A model generated the notes under the pieces. The model saw only the letters and a program-made list of their open reading frames with translations. It did not search any database and was not told the DNA's origin. This document shows positions 18,357-28,950 of a DNA stretch of 64,000 nucleotides, piece by piece; the stretch's first letter is position 1, and each line of letters opens with the position of its first letter. A program made the translations under genes and the position numbers. The DNA is from Corynebacterium senegalense. GTDB lineage: Bacteria > Actinomycetota > Actinomycetes > Mycobacteriales > Mycobacteriaceae. The stretch covers positions 931,786 to 995,785 of the forward strand of contig NZ_LS990887.1 in the NCBI RefSeq assembly GCF_900411315.1, given 5' to 3'.

Positions 18357-18946
18357 TGCGCCTCGTCCTCGCCTCCCAGTCCCCCTCGCGGCGCATGCTG
18401 CTGGAGCAGGGCGGGGTGACACCCGTGCTCCACCCCGCCCACATCGACGAGGACGCGCTCATCGCCTCCCTCGGCGACGCAGAACCCGCCGACGTCGTCG
18501 CCGCCCTCGCCCGCGCGAAGGCCACCGCCGTCGCCGGCGAACACCCCGGCGACGTCACCGTCGGCTGCGACTCCATGCTGCTTCTCGACGGCACACTGCA
18601 CGGCAAACCCCACACCGTCGAGGCGACCATCGACCGCTGGCGGGCGCAGCGCGGCCGCGAGGCGCAGCTGCTGACCGGCCACGCCGTGCACCACCGCGGC
18701 GAGTGGTACGCCGAAACCGTCTCCACCACGATCCGTTTCGGGGACGCCTCCGACGCCGACATCGAGGCCTACGCCCGCTCCGGCGAGCCCCTCGAGTGCG
18801 CGGGGGCGTTCACGCTCGAGGCGCTCGGCTCGTGGTTCATCGACTCGATCGACGGTGACCCCACCAGCGTCATCGGCCTGTCCATGCCGCTGCTTCGCCG
18901 CGCCCTGTACAGCTTCGGGCTGGACGCCTCCTCGTTCTGGGATTAG
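18356..18946 (+). CDS. maf: Maf/Ham1-fold nucleotide pyrophosphatase (septum-formation inhibitor homologue)
   Basis: 196 residues. Maf proteins hydrolyse non-canonical or modified nucleoside triphosphates and are linked to cell division arrest. The N-terminal signature RLVLASQSPSRRMLLEQ is clear, followed by the GCDSMLLLDG acidic motif, GKPHT, the TGHAV strand and the GEPLECAGAFTLE segment. The ATG overlaps the accE stop (TGATG). The same accE-maf order occurs in C. glutamicum. The -10 box of the next gene lies right behind its stop. Confidence 0.93.
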   Translation: MRLVLASQSPSRRMLLEQGGVTPVLHPAHIDEDALIASLGDAEPADVVAALARAKATAVAGEHPGDVTVGCDSMLLLDGTLHGKPHTVEATIDRWRAQRGREAQLLTGHAVHHRGEWYAETVSTTIRFGDASDADIEAYARSGEPLECAGAFTLEALGSWFIDSIDGDPTSVIGLSMPLLRRALYSFGLDASSFWD

Positions 18947-18947
18947 C

Positions 18948-18953
18948 TAGTCT
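18948..18953 (+). promoter_or_regulatory. -10 box (TAGTCT) for the DUF3151 gene
   Basis: TAGTCT, one base after the maf stop, lies 7 nt before the ATG at 18961: a leaderless arrangement. Confidence 0.45.
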
Positions 18954-18960
18954 GGGCCGC

Positions 18961-19359
18961 ATGCAGATGAAAGACATGATGGCCCCACCGCCCGTCCACC
19001 TCCCCGAGGATCCCGCCCACGGCAAGGACCTGCTGGCCGACGAGACGGCCCTTCAACACCCCGACTCCCCCTCCGTGTGGGCCGCCCGCGCCGCCCGCGA
19101 GCTCGACGGCGGCGACAGACTGGTCGCCTACGCCTACGCCCGCACCGGCTACCACCGGTCGCTGGACCGGCTGCGCGCCAACGGGTGGAAGGGCTGGGGC
19201 CCTGTGCCCGCCAGCCACGAGCCGAACCTGGGCGTGCTCAGGGCCATCGCGATGCTCGCCCTGGCCTCGCGGGCCATCGGCGACGACGCCGAGTACGACC
19301 GGTGTCGCCAGATGCTCTCCGACGCGGACCCGGGGAGCGTCGAGAAGCTGCTCGGCTAG
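18961..19359 (+). CDS. DUF3151 family protein
   Basis: 132 residues, soluble, conserved in mycolic-acid actinobacteria with no known function. The pattern DSPSVWAARAARELDGGDRLVAYAYARTGYHRSLDRLRANGWKG (here split only for description) followed by the SHEPNLGVLRAIAMLA helix is diagnostic for the family. An in-frame ATG two codons further (18967) is an alternative start, but the -10 spacing favours 18961. It converges with the Cj0069-family gene. Confidence 0.85.
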   Translation: MQMKDMMAPPPVHLPEDPAHGKDLLADETALQHPDSPSVWAARAARELDGGDRLVAYAYARTGYHRSLDRLRANGWKGWGPVPASHEPNLGVLRAIAMLALASRAIGDDAEYDRCRQMLSDADPGSVEKLLG

Positions 19360-19387
19360 GCGTTCCGGCGCGCCCGGCGTGGCGTCG

Positions 19388-20449
19388 TTAGGCGTGCTTC
19401 GCCTCGACGCGCTTGATGGCCTCCTCGGCGACGAGCTCCTGGATGCCCATGTCGAGCTCGGAGGTGAAGCCGACGCAGGAGCAGTTGATCTCGCCGAGGA
19501 CGTAGGTGTCGGCGCCGGTCTCGTCGTCGTCGGCGAGCATGAAGTCGGCGGTCCAGATCAGCGGGATGTTGTCGCCGCCGAGGTTCTCGGCGATGACGGG
19601 GCGGGCCTCGGCGAACATGTCCACCAGGTCCTGCCACTCCTCGGGCTTGTTGTAGGTGTACTTCGCGCCCGAGAAGAGGGTGGCGGAGAAGGCGTCGCCG
19701 CCCTCGGCTGGCTTCTTGTGCACCACGAACACCGGGTGGGGGCCGACCAGGAGGATGCGGATCTCGCCCTCGGTGATGCGCGGCATGAAGCGCATGTCCA
19801 CGAGCATGCCGTTGTCGCCGATGATGTACTGGTCGCAGAAGTCCATGAACTCGCCGAGCTGGCGGGTCTCGGTGTGGTTGTCCACGGCCTCGGTGCACTT
19901 GAGCTCGGTATCCAGCGGCAGGGCGGTGCCCGGCTCGACGGAGGCGGCGAGCTCCGGGTCGGCCAGGCGCACGCGCCAGATGCCGGAACCGGTGGAGCCG
20001 CGGTTCTGCTTCAGCACGCGCTCGCCGTAGGACAGGGAGGCCGGGAAGGTGTTGTGGAAGGTCTCGACGTCGTAGTAGGCGGCGGTGTCGGAGGGGACGA
20101 GGTCGGTGTCCTTCAGCTTCACCAGCGCGTCCTTCGCGCCGTAGGCCATCATCTCCTCCGGCGTGGACATGCCCACCAGGCCGGCGTCGGAAAGCCTGCC
20201 GAGGAGGTCGAAGTAGCCCTTCTCGCCGCCGGGGATGTTGCCCGGGTTGACGCGCGAGATGTAGCCGTCGAAGTTTTCGGAGACGTGCTTGTAGATGTCC
20301 TCGCTCCACTCGGGGCGGTAGTAGACCACCTCGGCGTGCCAGCCGGCGTCCTTGATGGCGTTGACGATGGGCATGGTGTCCTTGCGGTGCCCATCGAAGT
20401 ACTTGTCGGAGCCGCCTTCAACCTCGAAGACCACGATTGCCTTGTGCAT
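19388..20449 (-). CDS. Cj0069-family protein (ATP-grasp-like)
   Basis: 353 residues, cytosolic. The opening AIVVFEVEGGSDKYFDGHRK and the central KQNRGSTGSGIWRV, VDMRFMPRITEGEIRILLVG and C-terminal LGEINCSCVG segments match a conserved family annotated as Cj0069-like. The glycine-rich loop, the acidic 'R-I-L-L-V-G' strand and the E-I-N near the end resemble the ATP-grasp carboxylate-amine ligase layout, but the substrate is unknown. ATG follows AAAGGGAA. It lies on the opposite strand between the accD2 cluster and the sulfurtransferase, apparently on its own transcript. Confidence 0.75.
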   Translation of the reverse strand: MHKAIVVFEVEGGSDKYFDGHRKDTMPIVNAIKDAGWHAEVVYYRPEWSEDIYKHVSENFDGYISRVNPGNIPGGEKGYFDLLGRLSDAGLVGMSTPEEMMAYGAKDALVKLKDTDLVPSDTAAYYDVETFHNTFPASLSYGERVLKQNRGSTGSGIWRVRLADPELAASVEPGTALPLDTELKCTEAVDNHTETRQLGEFMDFCDQYIIGDNGMLVDMRFMPRITEGEIRILLVGPHPVFVVHKKPAEGGDAFSATLFSGAKYTYNKPEEWQDLVDMFAEARPVIAENLGGDNIPLIWTADFMLADDDETGADTYVLGEINCSCVGFTSELDMGIQELVAEEAIKRVEAKHA

Positions 20450-20709
20450 GCTGGATTCCCTTTCGATCGTGTAGCCAGAGCGGAACCCAGACGGAAGAGT
20501 TTCTCACCGTTTCTTCCATGCGTTCCTGAAAAAAGTTTAGGGGCATTCGCCCCACCCCGCCCGGCGGGGGTTTCAAAGGTGTTTAAGTTCACAGCCCCGC
20601 TCCCCGTCGCCCCAACGGGGCCCGGGCGCCCGCCGCGCGGGTAAGGTTGGGCGGGTAGCAAGAGGAGCGTCGACAGGTGCGGGACAACGCACGACAGGGA
20701 AGGTGGCTC

Positions 20710-21588
20710 ATGGGGATCGAGCTCGATCCGAATCCGCTGTTTCAGGAGTACGCGCACCCGGAGAAGTTCGTCTCCGCGGCGTGGCTGTCGGCCCGCCTGG
20801 GCGTTGACGGCCTGCGGGTGGTAGAAAGCGACGAGGACGCGTTCCTCTACGACATCGGCCACATCCCCGGCGCCGTGCGCATCGACTGGGAGCGCGACCT
20901 GAACGACCCCCTGACCCGCGACTTCATCGACGGCGAGGCCTTCGCCGCCCTGATGAGCGCCCGCGGGATCTCCCGCGAGGACACGGTGGTCATCTACGGC
21001 GACCGCTCCAACTGGTGGGCCGCCTACACGGCGTGGGTCTTCGAACTCTTCGGCCACCCCGACGTGCGGCTTCTCGACGGCGGCCGCGACGCCTGGATGG
21101 GCGAGGAGCGCGACACCTCCTTCGCCGTCCCCGCCTACCCCGCAACCCGGTACCCCGTGGTCGAACGCCGCGACGAGCCGGTGCGCGCCTTCGTCTCCGA
21201 GCTGCTGGCGTCGCGCCCGGCCCAGCTCATCGACGCCCGCTCCCCCGAGTCCTACGCCGGGACCCCGCAGCCGGGCGCCGGCAAGGCCCCGGGCTTCCTG
21301 CGCCACGGCCACATCCCGGGGGCGCTGAACATCCCGTGGGGCGACGCCGTCCACCCCAACGCGCGCTTCAAGACGCGCACCGAGATCGAGGGTGTCTACT
21401 CCGGCCTCGACCCCGCCGCGCGCACCGTCACCTACTGCGAGATGGGCGAAAGCTCGGCCCACTCGTGGTTCGTTCTGCGCCACATCCTCGGCTTCGAGGA
21501 CGTCGCGCTTTACGACGGCTCGTGGGCCGAATGGGGAAATATGGTGCGTGTCCCGGTGGAGAAGTCGCGCCCGGAACCTACGGAGTAG
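20710..21588 (+). CDS. sseA: Thiosulfate sulfurtransferase (two-domain rhodanese)
   Basis: 292 residues from ATG at 20710, preceded by GGGAAGG; a GTG 11 codons upstream is in frame but less likely because homologues start near 'DPNPLFQEYAHP'. Two rhodanese domains are visible: the inactive N-terminal one (DIGHIPGAVRIDW, VVIYGDRSNWWAAYTAWVF) and the C-terminal one (LIDARSPESYAG, GHIPGALNIPW) with catalytic cysteine in TYCEMGESSAHSWFVL. It transfers sulfane sulfur to acceptors such as cyanide or thiols. A rhodanese (thtR/sseA) directly before accBC is conserved across corynebacteria and mycobacteria. Linkage with accBC, 109 nt downstream, is positional. Confidence 0.92.
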   Translation: MGIELDPNPLFQEYAHPEKFVSAAWLSARLGVDGLRVVESDEDAFLYDIGHIPGAVRIDWERDLNDPLTRDFIDGEAFAALMSARGISREDTVVIYGDRSNWWAAYTAWVFELFGHPDVRLLDGGRDAWMGEERDTSFAVPAYPATRYPVVERRDEPVRAFVSELLASRPAQLIDARSPESYAGTPQPGAGKAPGFLRHGHIPGALNIPWGDAVHPNARFKTRTEIEGVYSGLDPAARTVTYCEMGESSAHSWFVLRHILGFEDVALYDGSWAEWGNMVRVPVEKSRPEPTE

Positions 21589-21697
21589 TAAGTTAGGGGG
21601 ACAAATGCTTGCCGCCCCACCCCGGGGCGGTAACATAACGCCCCTCATTTCCGCTACTTTCTAGCGGGAACTAACTCGAAACAGACGGGATTGATTC

Positions 21698-23455
<1,758 letters not shown>

Positions 23456-23459
23456 CGGA

Positions 23460-24077
23460 TTAGCGGAACTGCAGGTCCTGGGCCGCGGGGCGCCGGACGC
23501 TGAAGTAGTCGGCGATCAGGCGCATCTCCTCGTCCTGCAGGACCACCGGCCCGCCGGCGGGCGCCGAGGCGCGCTCCGCGGAAACTTTCCGGCCGCCGGG
23601 GAAGAAACCGTTTTGGAAGAACACGTCGTTCGATCCCGAGTAGACCGCGACAAACCCCTTGCCCTCGGCCCACACTGGCCCGCCGGAGTCGCCCGGGTGG
23701 CCGTGCTCGGCGTCCCAGTAGATGTTCGAACCCACGCTGCCGATGTAGCTCCCGCACACCGTGCGCTGCGTCGTCGCGCCGTAGCGGCAGATCCTGTCGC
23801 CCTGCGCCAGCTCGCCCGGGGAGACGAGGGCGTCGCCGGAGTGGGTGTTGGGGCGCACCTCGGCCGCGTCGTCCCACCGGATCGTCGCCCAGTCGTTGGA
23901 CGACTGCCCTTTGACGTAGCGCTCGGAGCGGGTCAGCGTCCCGATCTCGCCCGGGACTCCGTCCGGGCCCTCCACCCGCACCCGGTCGCCGGTGCGGCCG
24001 CAGTGGGCGAGGGCGGCGGCGGGGCTGGCGAGCAGGCACGTCGCGGCGGCGGTAACCAGTGCGCGCCTCGGTTCCAT
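23460..24077 (-). CDS. Secreted trypsin-like (S1) serine protease, apparently shortened
   Basis: 205 residues from ATG at 24077, chosen because GAGGAAA precedes it. An N-terminal signal segment (RRALVTAAATCLLASPAAALA) is followed at once by HCGRTGDRVRV, then NDWATIRW and the nucleophile motif GHPGDSGGPVW with GFVAVYSG. In S1 proteases the HC pair normally follows a first beta-barrel strand ('TAAHC'); here it comes directly after the signal sequence, so the N-terminal strands appear missing. Cys pairs remain (RICRYG, RTVCGS). It could be a compact corynebacterial form, or a remnant in which a signal peptide now abuts the catalytic histidine. Confidence 0.75.
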   Translation of the reverse strand: MEPRRALVTAAATCLLASPAAALAHCGRTGDRVRVEGPDGVPGEIGTLTRSERYVKGQSSNDWATIRWDDAAEVRPNTHSGDALVSPGELAQGDRICRYGATTQRTVCGSYIGSVGSNIYWDAEHGHPGDSGGPVWAEGKGFVAVYSGSNDVFFQNGFFPGGRKVSAERASAPAGGPVVLQDEEMRLIADYFSVRRPAAQDLQFR

Positions 24078-24124
24078 GCGTTTCCTCTTTCGGTCGAACA
24101 AAGGAACGGTAACGAAACTACAAC

Positions 24125-24163
24125 AAAAAAGCATCCCGCGCTCCGTGTCCGGGGCGCGGGATG
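24125..24163 (-). terminator. Rho-independent terminator of pyc
   Basis: A perfect 10-bp stem (CATCCCGCGC 24132-24141 with GCGCGGGATG 24154-24163) is followed on the minus strand by TTTTTT and TTG. It lies 19 nt behind the pyc stop. Confidence 0.9.
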
Positions 24164-24181
24164 GGCGTCGTCAAGCGGTGC

Positions 24182-27100
24182 CTAGGAGATGACCACCACC
24201 AGGTCCCCGCCCTCGACCTTGGTCGCCTGCGTCAGCGCGACGCGCTCGACCGTGCCGTCCTTCGGCGTCGAGATGGAGGCCTCCATCTTCATCGCCTCGA
24301 TCGTGGCGACCTGGTCGCCCTCCTTGACCTCGTCGCCCGCCGCGACGGTCACGTTGACCACACCCGCGAAGGGGGCCGCGACGTGACCCGGGTTGGAGGG
24401 GTCGGCCTTCTCCACCTCGGCGACGGTCGACTCGGCGCTCTCGTCGCGCACGAACAGCGGCCGCACCTGGCCGTTGACCGTGAGGATGACCTGGCGCATG
24501 CCCTTCTCGTCCGGGTCGCCGATCGCCTCGAGGCGCACCACCAGCGGGGTCTTCTCCTCGTCCACCTCGCCGTAGTAGATCAGGTTCTCCTCGCCCTCGA
24601 CCAGGCCGTAGAAGAAGACGCGGTCGGAAAGCTGGTCGGTGATGCCGTAGGTGCGGCGGTGCTCGAGGAACTCCTCGTACTGCTTCGGGAAGAGCAGCTT
24701 GTCCAGCGCGGCGCGGCGCACCCTGTGGTCCCCGCTGGACAGCTCCGCCTCCAGCTCGGCCGGCACCTGCACCGTGTGGTCCACGACCGTCCTGTCCTTC
24801 AGCGCTTTGTCGCGCAGCAGCGGCCAGCCTCCCGGCGGGGTGCCCAGCTCGCCCTGCAGGAAGCCGATCACAGACTCCGGGATGTCGTACTTGCGCGGGT
24901 TTTCCGCGAACTCGTGCGGGTCCACCCCCGCCCCGACCAGGTGCAGCGCCAGGTCGCCGACCACCTTGGACGAGGGCGTCACCTTCGTCGGGCGGCCCAG
25001 GATCTCGTTGACCGCCGCGTAGTAGTCCTCAATCAGCTCGAAGCGGTCGCCCAGCCCCAGCGCGTTCGCCTGGGTGCGCAGGTTGGACAGCTGCCCGCCG
25101 GGGATCTCGTGCTTGTACACGCGCCCCGTCGGCCCCGGGATGCCGGACTCGAAGGGGGCGTAGACCTGGCGCACCGCCTCCCAGTAGGGCTCGAGATCGC
25201 TCACGGCCTGCAGCGACAGCCCCGTGTCGCGCTCCGTGTCGGCGAACGCCGCCACCAGCGCCGACATCGAGGGCTGCGAGGTCGTCCCCGCCAGCGGCGC
25301 GGAGGCCACGTCGACCACGTCGGCGCCGGCGTTCGCCGCCGCCAGGTAGGTGGCCAGCTGGCCGCCCGCAGTGTCGTGGGTGTGCACGTGCACCGGCAGG
25401 TCGAAGCGCTCGCGCAGCGCCGCGACCAGCTTCGCCGCCGCAGCCGGGCGCATGAGGCCCGCCATGTCCTTGATGGCCAGCACGTGCGCACCCGTGCCCA
25501 CGATCTCCTCGGCCAGCCTGAGGTAGTAATCCAGCGTGTACAGGTCCTCGGCCGGGTCGAGCAGGTTGCCTGAGTAGGCCATCGCCACCTCGGCGACGGT
25601 GGTGTTCGTCTCCAGGACGGCGTCGATGGCCGGGCGCATCTGGGAGACGTCGTTGAGCGCGTCGAAGATGCGGAAGATGTCGATGCCGGAGCGGGCCGCC
25701 TCGCCGACGAACGCCTTCGTCACGGCGTCCGGGTAGGGCGTGTAACCGACGGTGTTGCGCCCGCGCAGCAGCATCTGGATGTTCACGTTCGGCATCGCCT
25801 CGCGCAGCTCGTCGAGGCGCATCCACGGCGATTCGTGGAGGAAGCGCATGCCGACGTCGTAGGTCGCGCCGCCCCACGCCTCCACCGAGGTCAGCTGCGG
25901 GGTCAGGTGGCCCACGTGCTTCGCGGCCGCCACGAGCGTGTTCGTGCGGATGCGCGTGGCCAGCAGCGACTGGTGGGCGTCACGGAAGGTCGTCTCGGTG
26001 ACGCCGAGGGCCGTCTGGGAGCGCAGCTTCTCCGCCCACTTCGCGGGGCCGAGCTCGAGCAGGTCGTCGCGCGAGCCGCGCGGCAGCTCGCCGTACCCCT
26101 CGCGCGAGGGAAGCTTCTTCGACGGGCGGATCGTGGTCGGCTGCGGGCCGTTCGGCTTATTCACCGTCACGGAGGCGACGTAGTCGAGGATGCGGCCGGC
26201 GTCGTCCGCCGCCGCCGGGGCCTCCAGCAGGTGCGGGTGCTCCGCGATGAAGTTCGTGTTGATGCGCTCGTAGCGGAAGTCGGGGTCCGAGAGCAGCTCG
26301 CGCAAAAAGCCGATGTTGGTGGACACGCCCGTCACGGTGAACTCGTTGAGCGCGCGCAGGGCGCGATCCACCGCCACCTGGAAGTCCTTGCCGCGGCAGG
26401 TCATCTTGACCAGCAGGGAGTCGAAGTTCGGGGTGATCTCGGTGCCCACGCCGACCGAGCCGTCGAGGCGCACGCCTGCCCCGCCCGGGGAGCGGTAGCC
26501 GGTGATCAGGCCCGAGTCGGGGCGGAACCCGTTCGCCGGGTCCTCGGTGGTGATGCGGCACTGCAGCGCCGCGCCCGTGAGCGAGACGGCCTCCTGGCTC
26601 AGGCCCAGGTCCTCCAGCGAGGCACCGGCCGCGATGTACATCTGGGAGCGCACGATGTCCACGCCCGTGACCTCCTCGGTCACGGTGTGCTCCACCTGCA
26701 CGCGCGGGTTCATCTCGATGAAGACGTGGTTGCCCTTCTCGTCCACCAGGAACTCGACGGTGCCCGCGCCCTCGTAGTTGATCTCGCGGCAGAAGCGCAC
26801 CGCGTCGGCGCAGATGCGCTCGCGCTGCTCGGCGGTGATGTGCTGCGCCGGCGCGATCTCCACGACCTTCTGGTGGCGGCGCTGCAGAGAGCAGTCGCGC
26901 TCGAACAGGTGCATGACGTTGCCGTGCGAGTCCGCGAGGATCTGCACCTCGATGTGCTGCGGGTTGATCACCGCGCGCTCGACGTAGACGTTCGGGTCGC
27001 CGAAGGCGGCCTCCGCCTCGCGCGAGGCCTCCGCGGCAAGCTTCTCGACGTCCTCCTGGCGCTCAATGAAGCGCATCCCGCGCCCGCCACCGCCGGCCAC

Positions 27101-27604
27101 CGCCTTGACGAAGACTGGGAACTCGAAGTCCTTGGCGTACTCCGCCAGCTGCTTCGGATCGGCAGACGGCTCCGAGTCCTTGAGCACCGGCAGCCCGGCG
27201 CGCTCCGCGGCGTGGACCGCCGCGGCCTTGTCGCCGGTCAGGTCGAGGGTCTCGGCCGAGGGGCCGATGAACGTGATGCCGTTCTCGGCGCAGCGGCGGG
27301 CGAGCTCGGCGCGCTCGGAGAGGAAGCCGTAGCCCGGGTAGACCGCGTCCGCCCCGGCCTTTTTGGCGGCGGCGATGATCTCGTCGATGTCCAGGTAGGC
27401 GCGGACCGGCTGGCCCTCCACGCCGATCTGGACGGCCTCGTCGGCGAAGGGGCGGTGGAAGGAGTTGCGGTCCTCGCGCGGGTAGACGGCGACGGTCTTC
27501 GCGCCCGTCTCGAAGGCCGCACGGAAGGCGCGGACGGCGATCTCGCCGCGGTTGGCAACGAGGATCTTGTGGAAGGAGGGAAGTGACGTGGCTGAGGGGG
27601 TCAC
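24182..27604 (-). CDS. pyc: Pyruvate carboxylase
   Basis: 1140 residues, the length of the C. glutamicum enzyme; it makes oxaloacetate from pyruvate, bicarbonate and ATP. In order: biotin carboxylase ([58 protein letters not shown]), the carboxyltransferase TIM barrel (FLHESPWMRLDELREAMPN, IDIFRIFDALND, IKDMAGLM with the catalytic lysine, VHVHTHDTAGGQ) and the carrier domain with EAMKMEAS, biotin on Lys1106. GTG start with AAAGGA 11 nt upstream. It stands alone between terminators, downstream of the prp operon, as an anaplerotic enzyme. Confidence 0.98.
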   Translation of the reverse strand: MTPSATSLPSFHKILVANRGEIAVRAFRAAFETGAKTVAVYPREDRNSFHRPFADEAVQIGVEGQPVRAYLDIDEIIAAAKKAGADAVYPGYGFLSERAELARRCAENGITFIGPSAETLDLTGDKAAAVHAAERAGLPVLKDSEPSADPKQLAEYAKDFEFPVFVKAVAGGGGRGMRFIERQEDVEKLAAEASREAEAAFGDPNVYVERAVINPQHIEVQILADSHGNVMHLFERDCSLQRRHQKVVEIAPAQHITAEQRERICADAVRFCREINYEGAGTVEFLVDEKGNHVFIEMNPRVQVEHTVTEEVTGVDIVRSQMYIAAGASLEDLGLSQEAVSLTGAALQCRITTEDPANGFRPDSGLITGYRSPGGAGVRLDGSVGVGTEITPNFDSLLVKMTCRGKDFQVAVDRALRALNEFTVTGVSTNIGFLRELLSDPDFRYERINTNFIAEHPHLLEAPAAADDAGRILDYVASVTVNKPNGPQPTTIRPSKKLPSREGYGELPRGSRDDLLELGPAKWAEKLRSQTALGVTETTFRDAHQSLLATRIRTNTLVAAAKHVGHLTPQLTSVEAWGGATYDVGMRFLHESPWMRLDELREAMPNVNIQMLLRGRNTVGYTPYPDAVTKAFVGEAARSGIDIFRIFDALNDVSQMRPAIDAVLETNTTVAEVAMAYSGNLLDPAEDLYTLDYYLRLAEEIVGTGAHVLAIKDMAGLMRPAAAAKLVAALRERFDLPVHVHTHDTAGGQLATYLAAANAGADVVDVASAPLAGTTSQPSMSALVAAFADTERDTGLSLQAVSDLEPYWEAVRQVYAPFESGIPGPTGRVYKHEIPGGQLSNLRTQANALGLGDRFELIEDYYAAVNEILGRPTKVTPSSKVVGDLALHLVGAGVDPHEFAENPRKYDIPESVIGFLQGELGTPPGGWPLLRDKALKDRTVVDHTVQVPAELEAELSSGDHRVRRAALDKLLFPKQYEEFLEHRRTYGITDQLSDRVFFYGLVEGEENLIYYGEVDEEKTPLVVRLEAIGDPDEKGMRQVILTVNGQVRPLFVRDESAESTVAEVEKADPSNPGHVAAPFAGVVNVTVAAGDEVKEGDQVATIEAMKMEASISTPKDGTVERVALTQATKVEGGDLVVVIS

Positions 27605-27645
27605 TGGGAGGTAGTCCTTTCGCTTGCAACACGGGTCGCGCGAAG

Positions 27646-27660
27646 GTGCCCAACTGGCAC
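27646..27660. promoter_or_regulatory. Inverted repeat in the pyc leader
   Basis: GTGCC-CAACT-GGCAC lies between a candidate -10 and the pyc start codon. It may be an operator or just an RNA hairpin; nothing in the sequence identifies its binder. Confidence 0.3.
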
Positions 27661-27673
27661 AGTCGGCGTCTCG

Positions 27674-27679
27674 ATTCTA
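27674..27679 (-). promoter_or_regulatory. Candidate -10 box (TAGAAT) for pyc
   Basis: Minus-strand TAGAAT lies 69 nt before the GTG of pyc, between the prp terminator and the gene. No good -35 was seen. Confidence 0.4.
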
Positions 27680-27725
27680 CGGATGCGGGCACCGGCTCCG
27701 GCGCCGCGGGAGGGCCGCGGGGGTG

Positions 27726-27759
27726 AAAAACCGACCGGGCCGATGGGCCAGGCCGGTCG
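27726..27759 (-). terminator. Terminator of the prpDBC operon
   Basis: A 7-bp stem (CGACCGG 27732-27738 with CCGGTCG 27753-27759) is followed on the minus strand by GTTTTTC. It lies just behind the prpC stop. Confidence 0.75.
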
Positions 27760-27782
27760 CGCCTTTCACCGGTCCGGAGGGT

Positions 27783-28934
27783 TTAGCGGGTGCCCTCGAT
27801 GTGGCGCTCCTCGGGGCCGTTGTAGGCGGCCAGGGGACGGATGATCGTCGGGTTCTCGTATTGCTCGATGATGTGCGCGGTCCAGCCGGTGATGCGCGCC
27901 ATGACGAACAGCGGGGTGAAGAACTCGATGTCGAAGCCGAGGATGTAGTAGGCCGGGCCGGCCGGGAAATCCAGGTTCGGCATGATCTTGATCGAGGTGT
28001 TCTCGTACATGGTCTTGGCCATGATGTCGTACATCTCGACCCACTTGGACGCTCCCTTGTCCTCGTGCTCGCCGGCGAGCTTCTTGAAGCACGCCTCCAT
28101 GGTCGGCACGCGCGAGTCGCCCTTCTTGTACACGCGGTGGCCGAAGCCCATCACAAGCTCCTTGTTCTTAAGCTTGTTCAGGGTCCACTCCTCCGTCTTG
28201 TCCACGTCGCCGATCTCGACGAAGTTGTGCATGACGAACTCGTTGGCGCCGCCGTGCAGCGGGCCCTTCAGCGCGCCGATCGCGCCGGTGACGGCGGACC
28301 AGGTGTCCGAGTTGGTGGAGGTGATCACGCGAGCGGTGAACGTCGAGGCGTTGAAGGAGTGCTCCGCGTAGAGGATCATCGACTTCTCGAAGGCCTCGAT
28401 GTCGGAGGGGATCGTCGCCGGGGAGCCCTCGCCGTCGCCGAAGACCATCCAGAGGAAGTTCTCCGCGTAGCCCTTGTTGGGGTCCGGCTCGATGTAGCCC
28501 TCTCCCCTGCGGCGGCGGATGTCGAGCGCGACGATGGTCGGCAGTTTGGTCAGCAGCGTCAGGGCGATGTCGCGGATGTGGTCGGCGTTCGGGGTGAACT
28601 TGTGCGGGTCGCGGGAGCTGAGGAAGGACACCGCGGTGCGCAGCACGTCCATCGGGTGGCAGTCCTTGGGCATGGCCTCGATGACGCCGATGAGCTCCTC
28701 GTCCAGACCGCGACGGGCGCGGGCCTTGGCGTAGAAGTCCTGCAGCTCGGCGTCGCTGGGCAGCTCGCCGTTCCACAGCAGCAGGGCGACCTCCTCGAAG
28801 GACACTTTCTCGGCCAGCTCCTGCACCGGGTAGCCGCGGTACAGCAGGGAGTTGGTCTCCGGGTTGACCTTGGACACGGCGGTGTAGTCGGCGACAACGC
28901 CGTACAGGCCCTTCCTCACTTCTTGCTCGGTCAT
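27783..28934 (-). CDS. prpC: 2-Methylcitrate synthase
   Basis: 383 residues. It condenses propionyl-CoA with oxaloacetate, the first step of the methylcitrate cycle. The citrate-synthase fold is clear: LLYRGYPVQELAE, LKGPLHGGANE with the first catalytic histidine, GFGHRVYKKGDSR with the second, and the aspartate near NLDFPAGPAYY. Its short length and last place in a prpD-prpB-prpC operon favour methylcitrate over citrate synthase. ATG with GGAGACC upstream; 16 nt separate it from prpB. Confidence 0.95.
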   Translation of the reverse strand: MTEQEVRKGLYGVVADYTAVSKVNPETNSLLYRGYPVQELAEKVSFEEVALLLWNGELPSDAELQDFYAKARARRGLDEELIGVIEAMPKDCHPMDVLRTAVSFLSSRDPHKFTPNADHIRDIALTLLTKLPTIVALDIRRRRGEGYIEPDPNKGYAENFLWMVFGDGEGSPATIPSDIEAFEKSMILYAEHSFNASTFTARVITSTNSDTWSAVTGAIGALKGPLHGGANEFVMHNFVEIGDVDKTEEWTLNKLKNKELVMGFGHRVYKKGDSRVPTMEACFKKLAGEHEDKGASKWVEMYDIMAKTMYENTSIKIMPNLDFPAGPAYYILGFDIEFFTPLFVMARITGWTAHIIEQYENPTIIRPLAAYNGPEERHIEGTR

Positions 28935-28950
28935 GACGTGGTCTCCTTTA

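Noticed and set aside
25835..27586. Long plus-strand frames opposite pyc (also 24161-25573).
   Set aside because: Compositional shadow of pyc; Arg/Val/Gly-rich with no motif or ribosome site.
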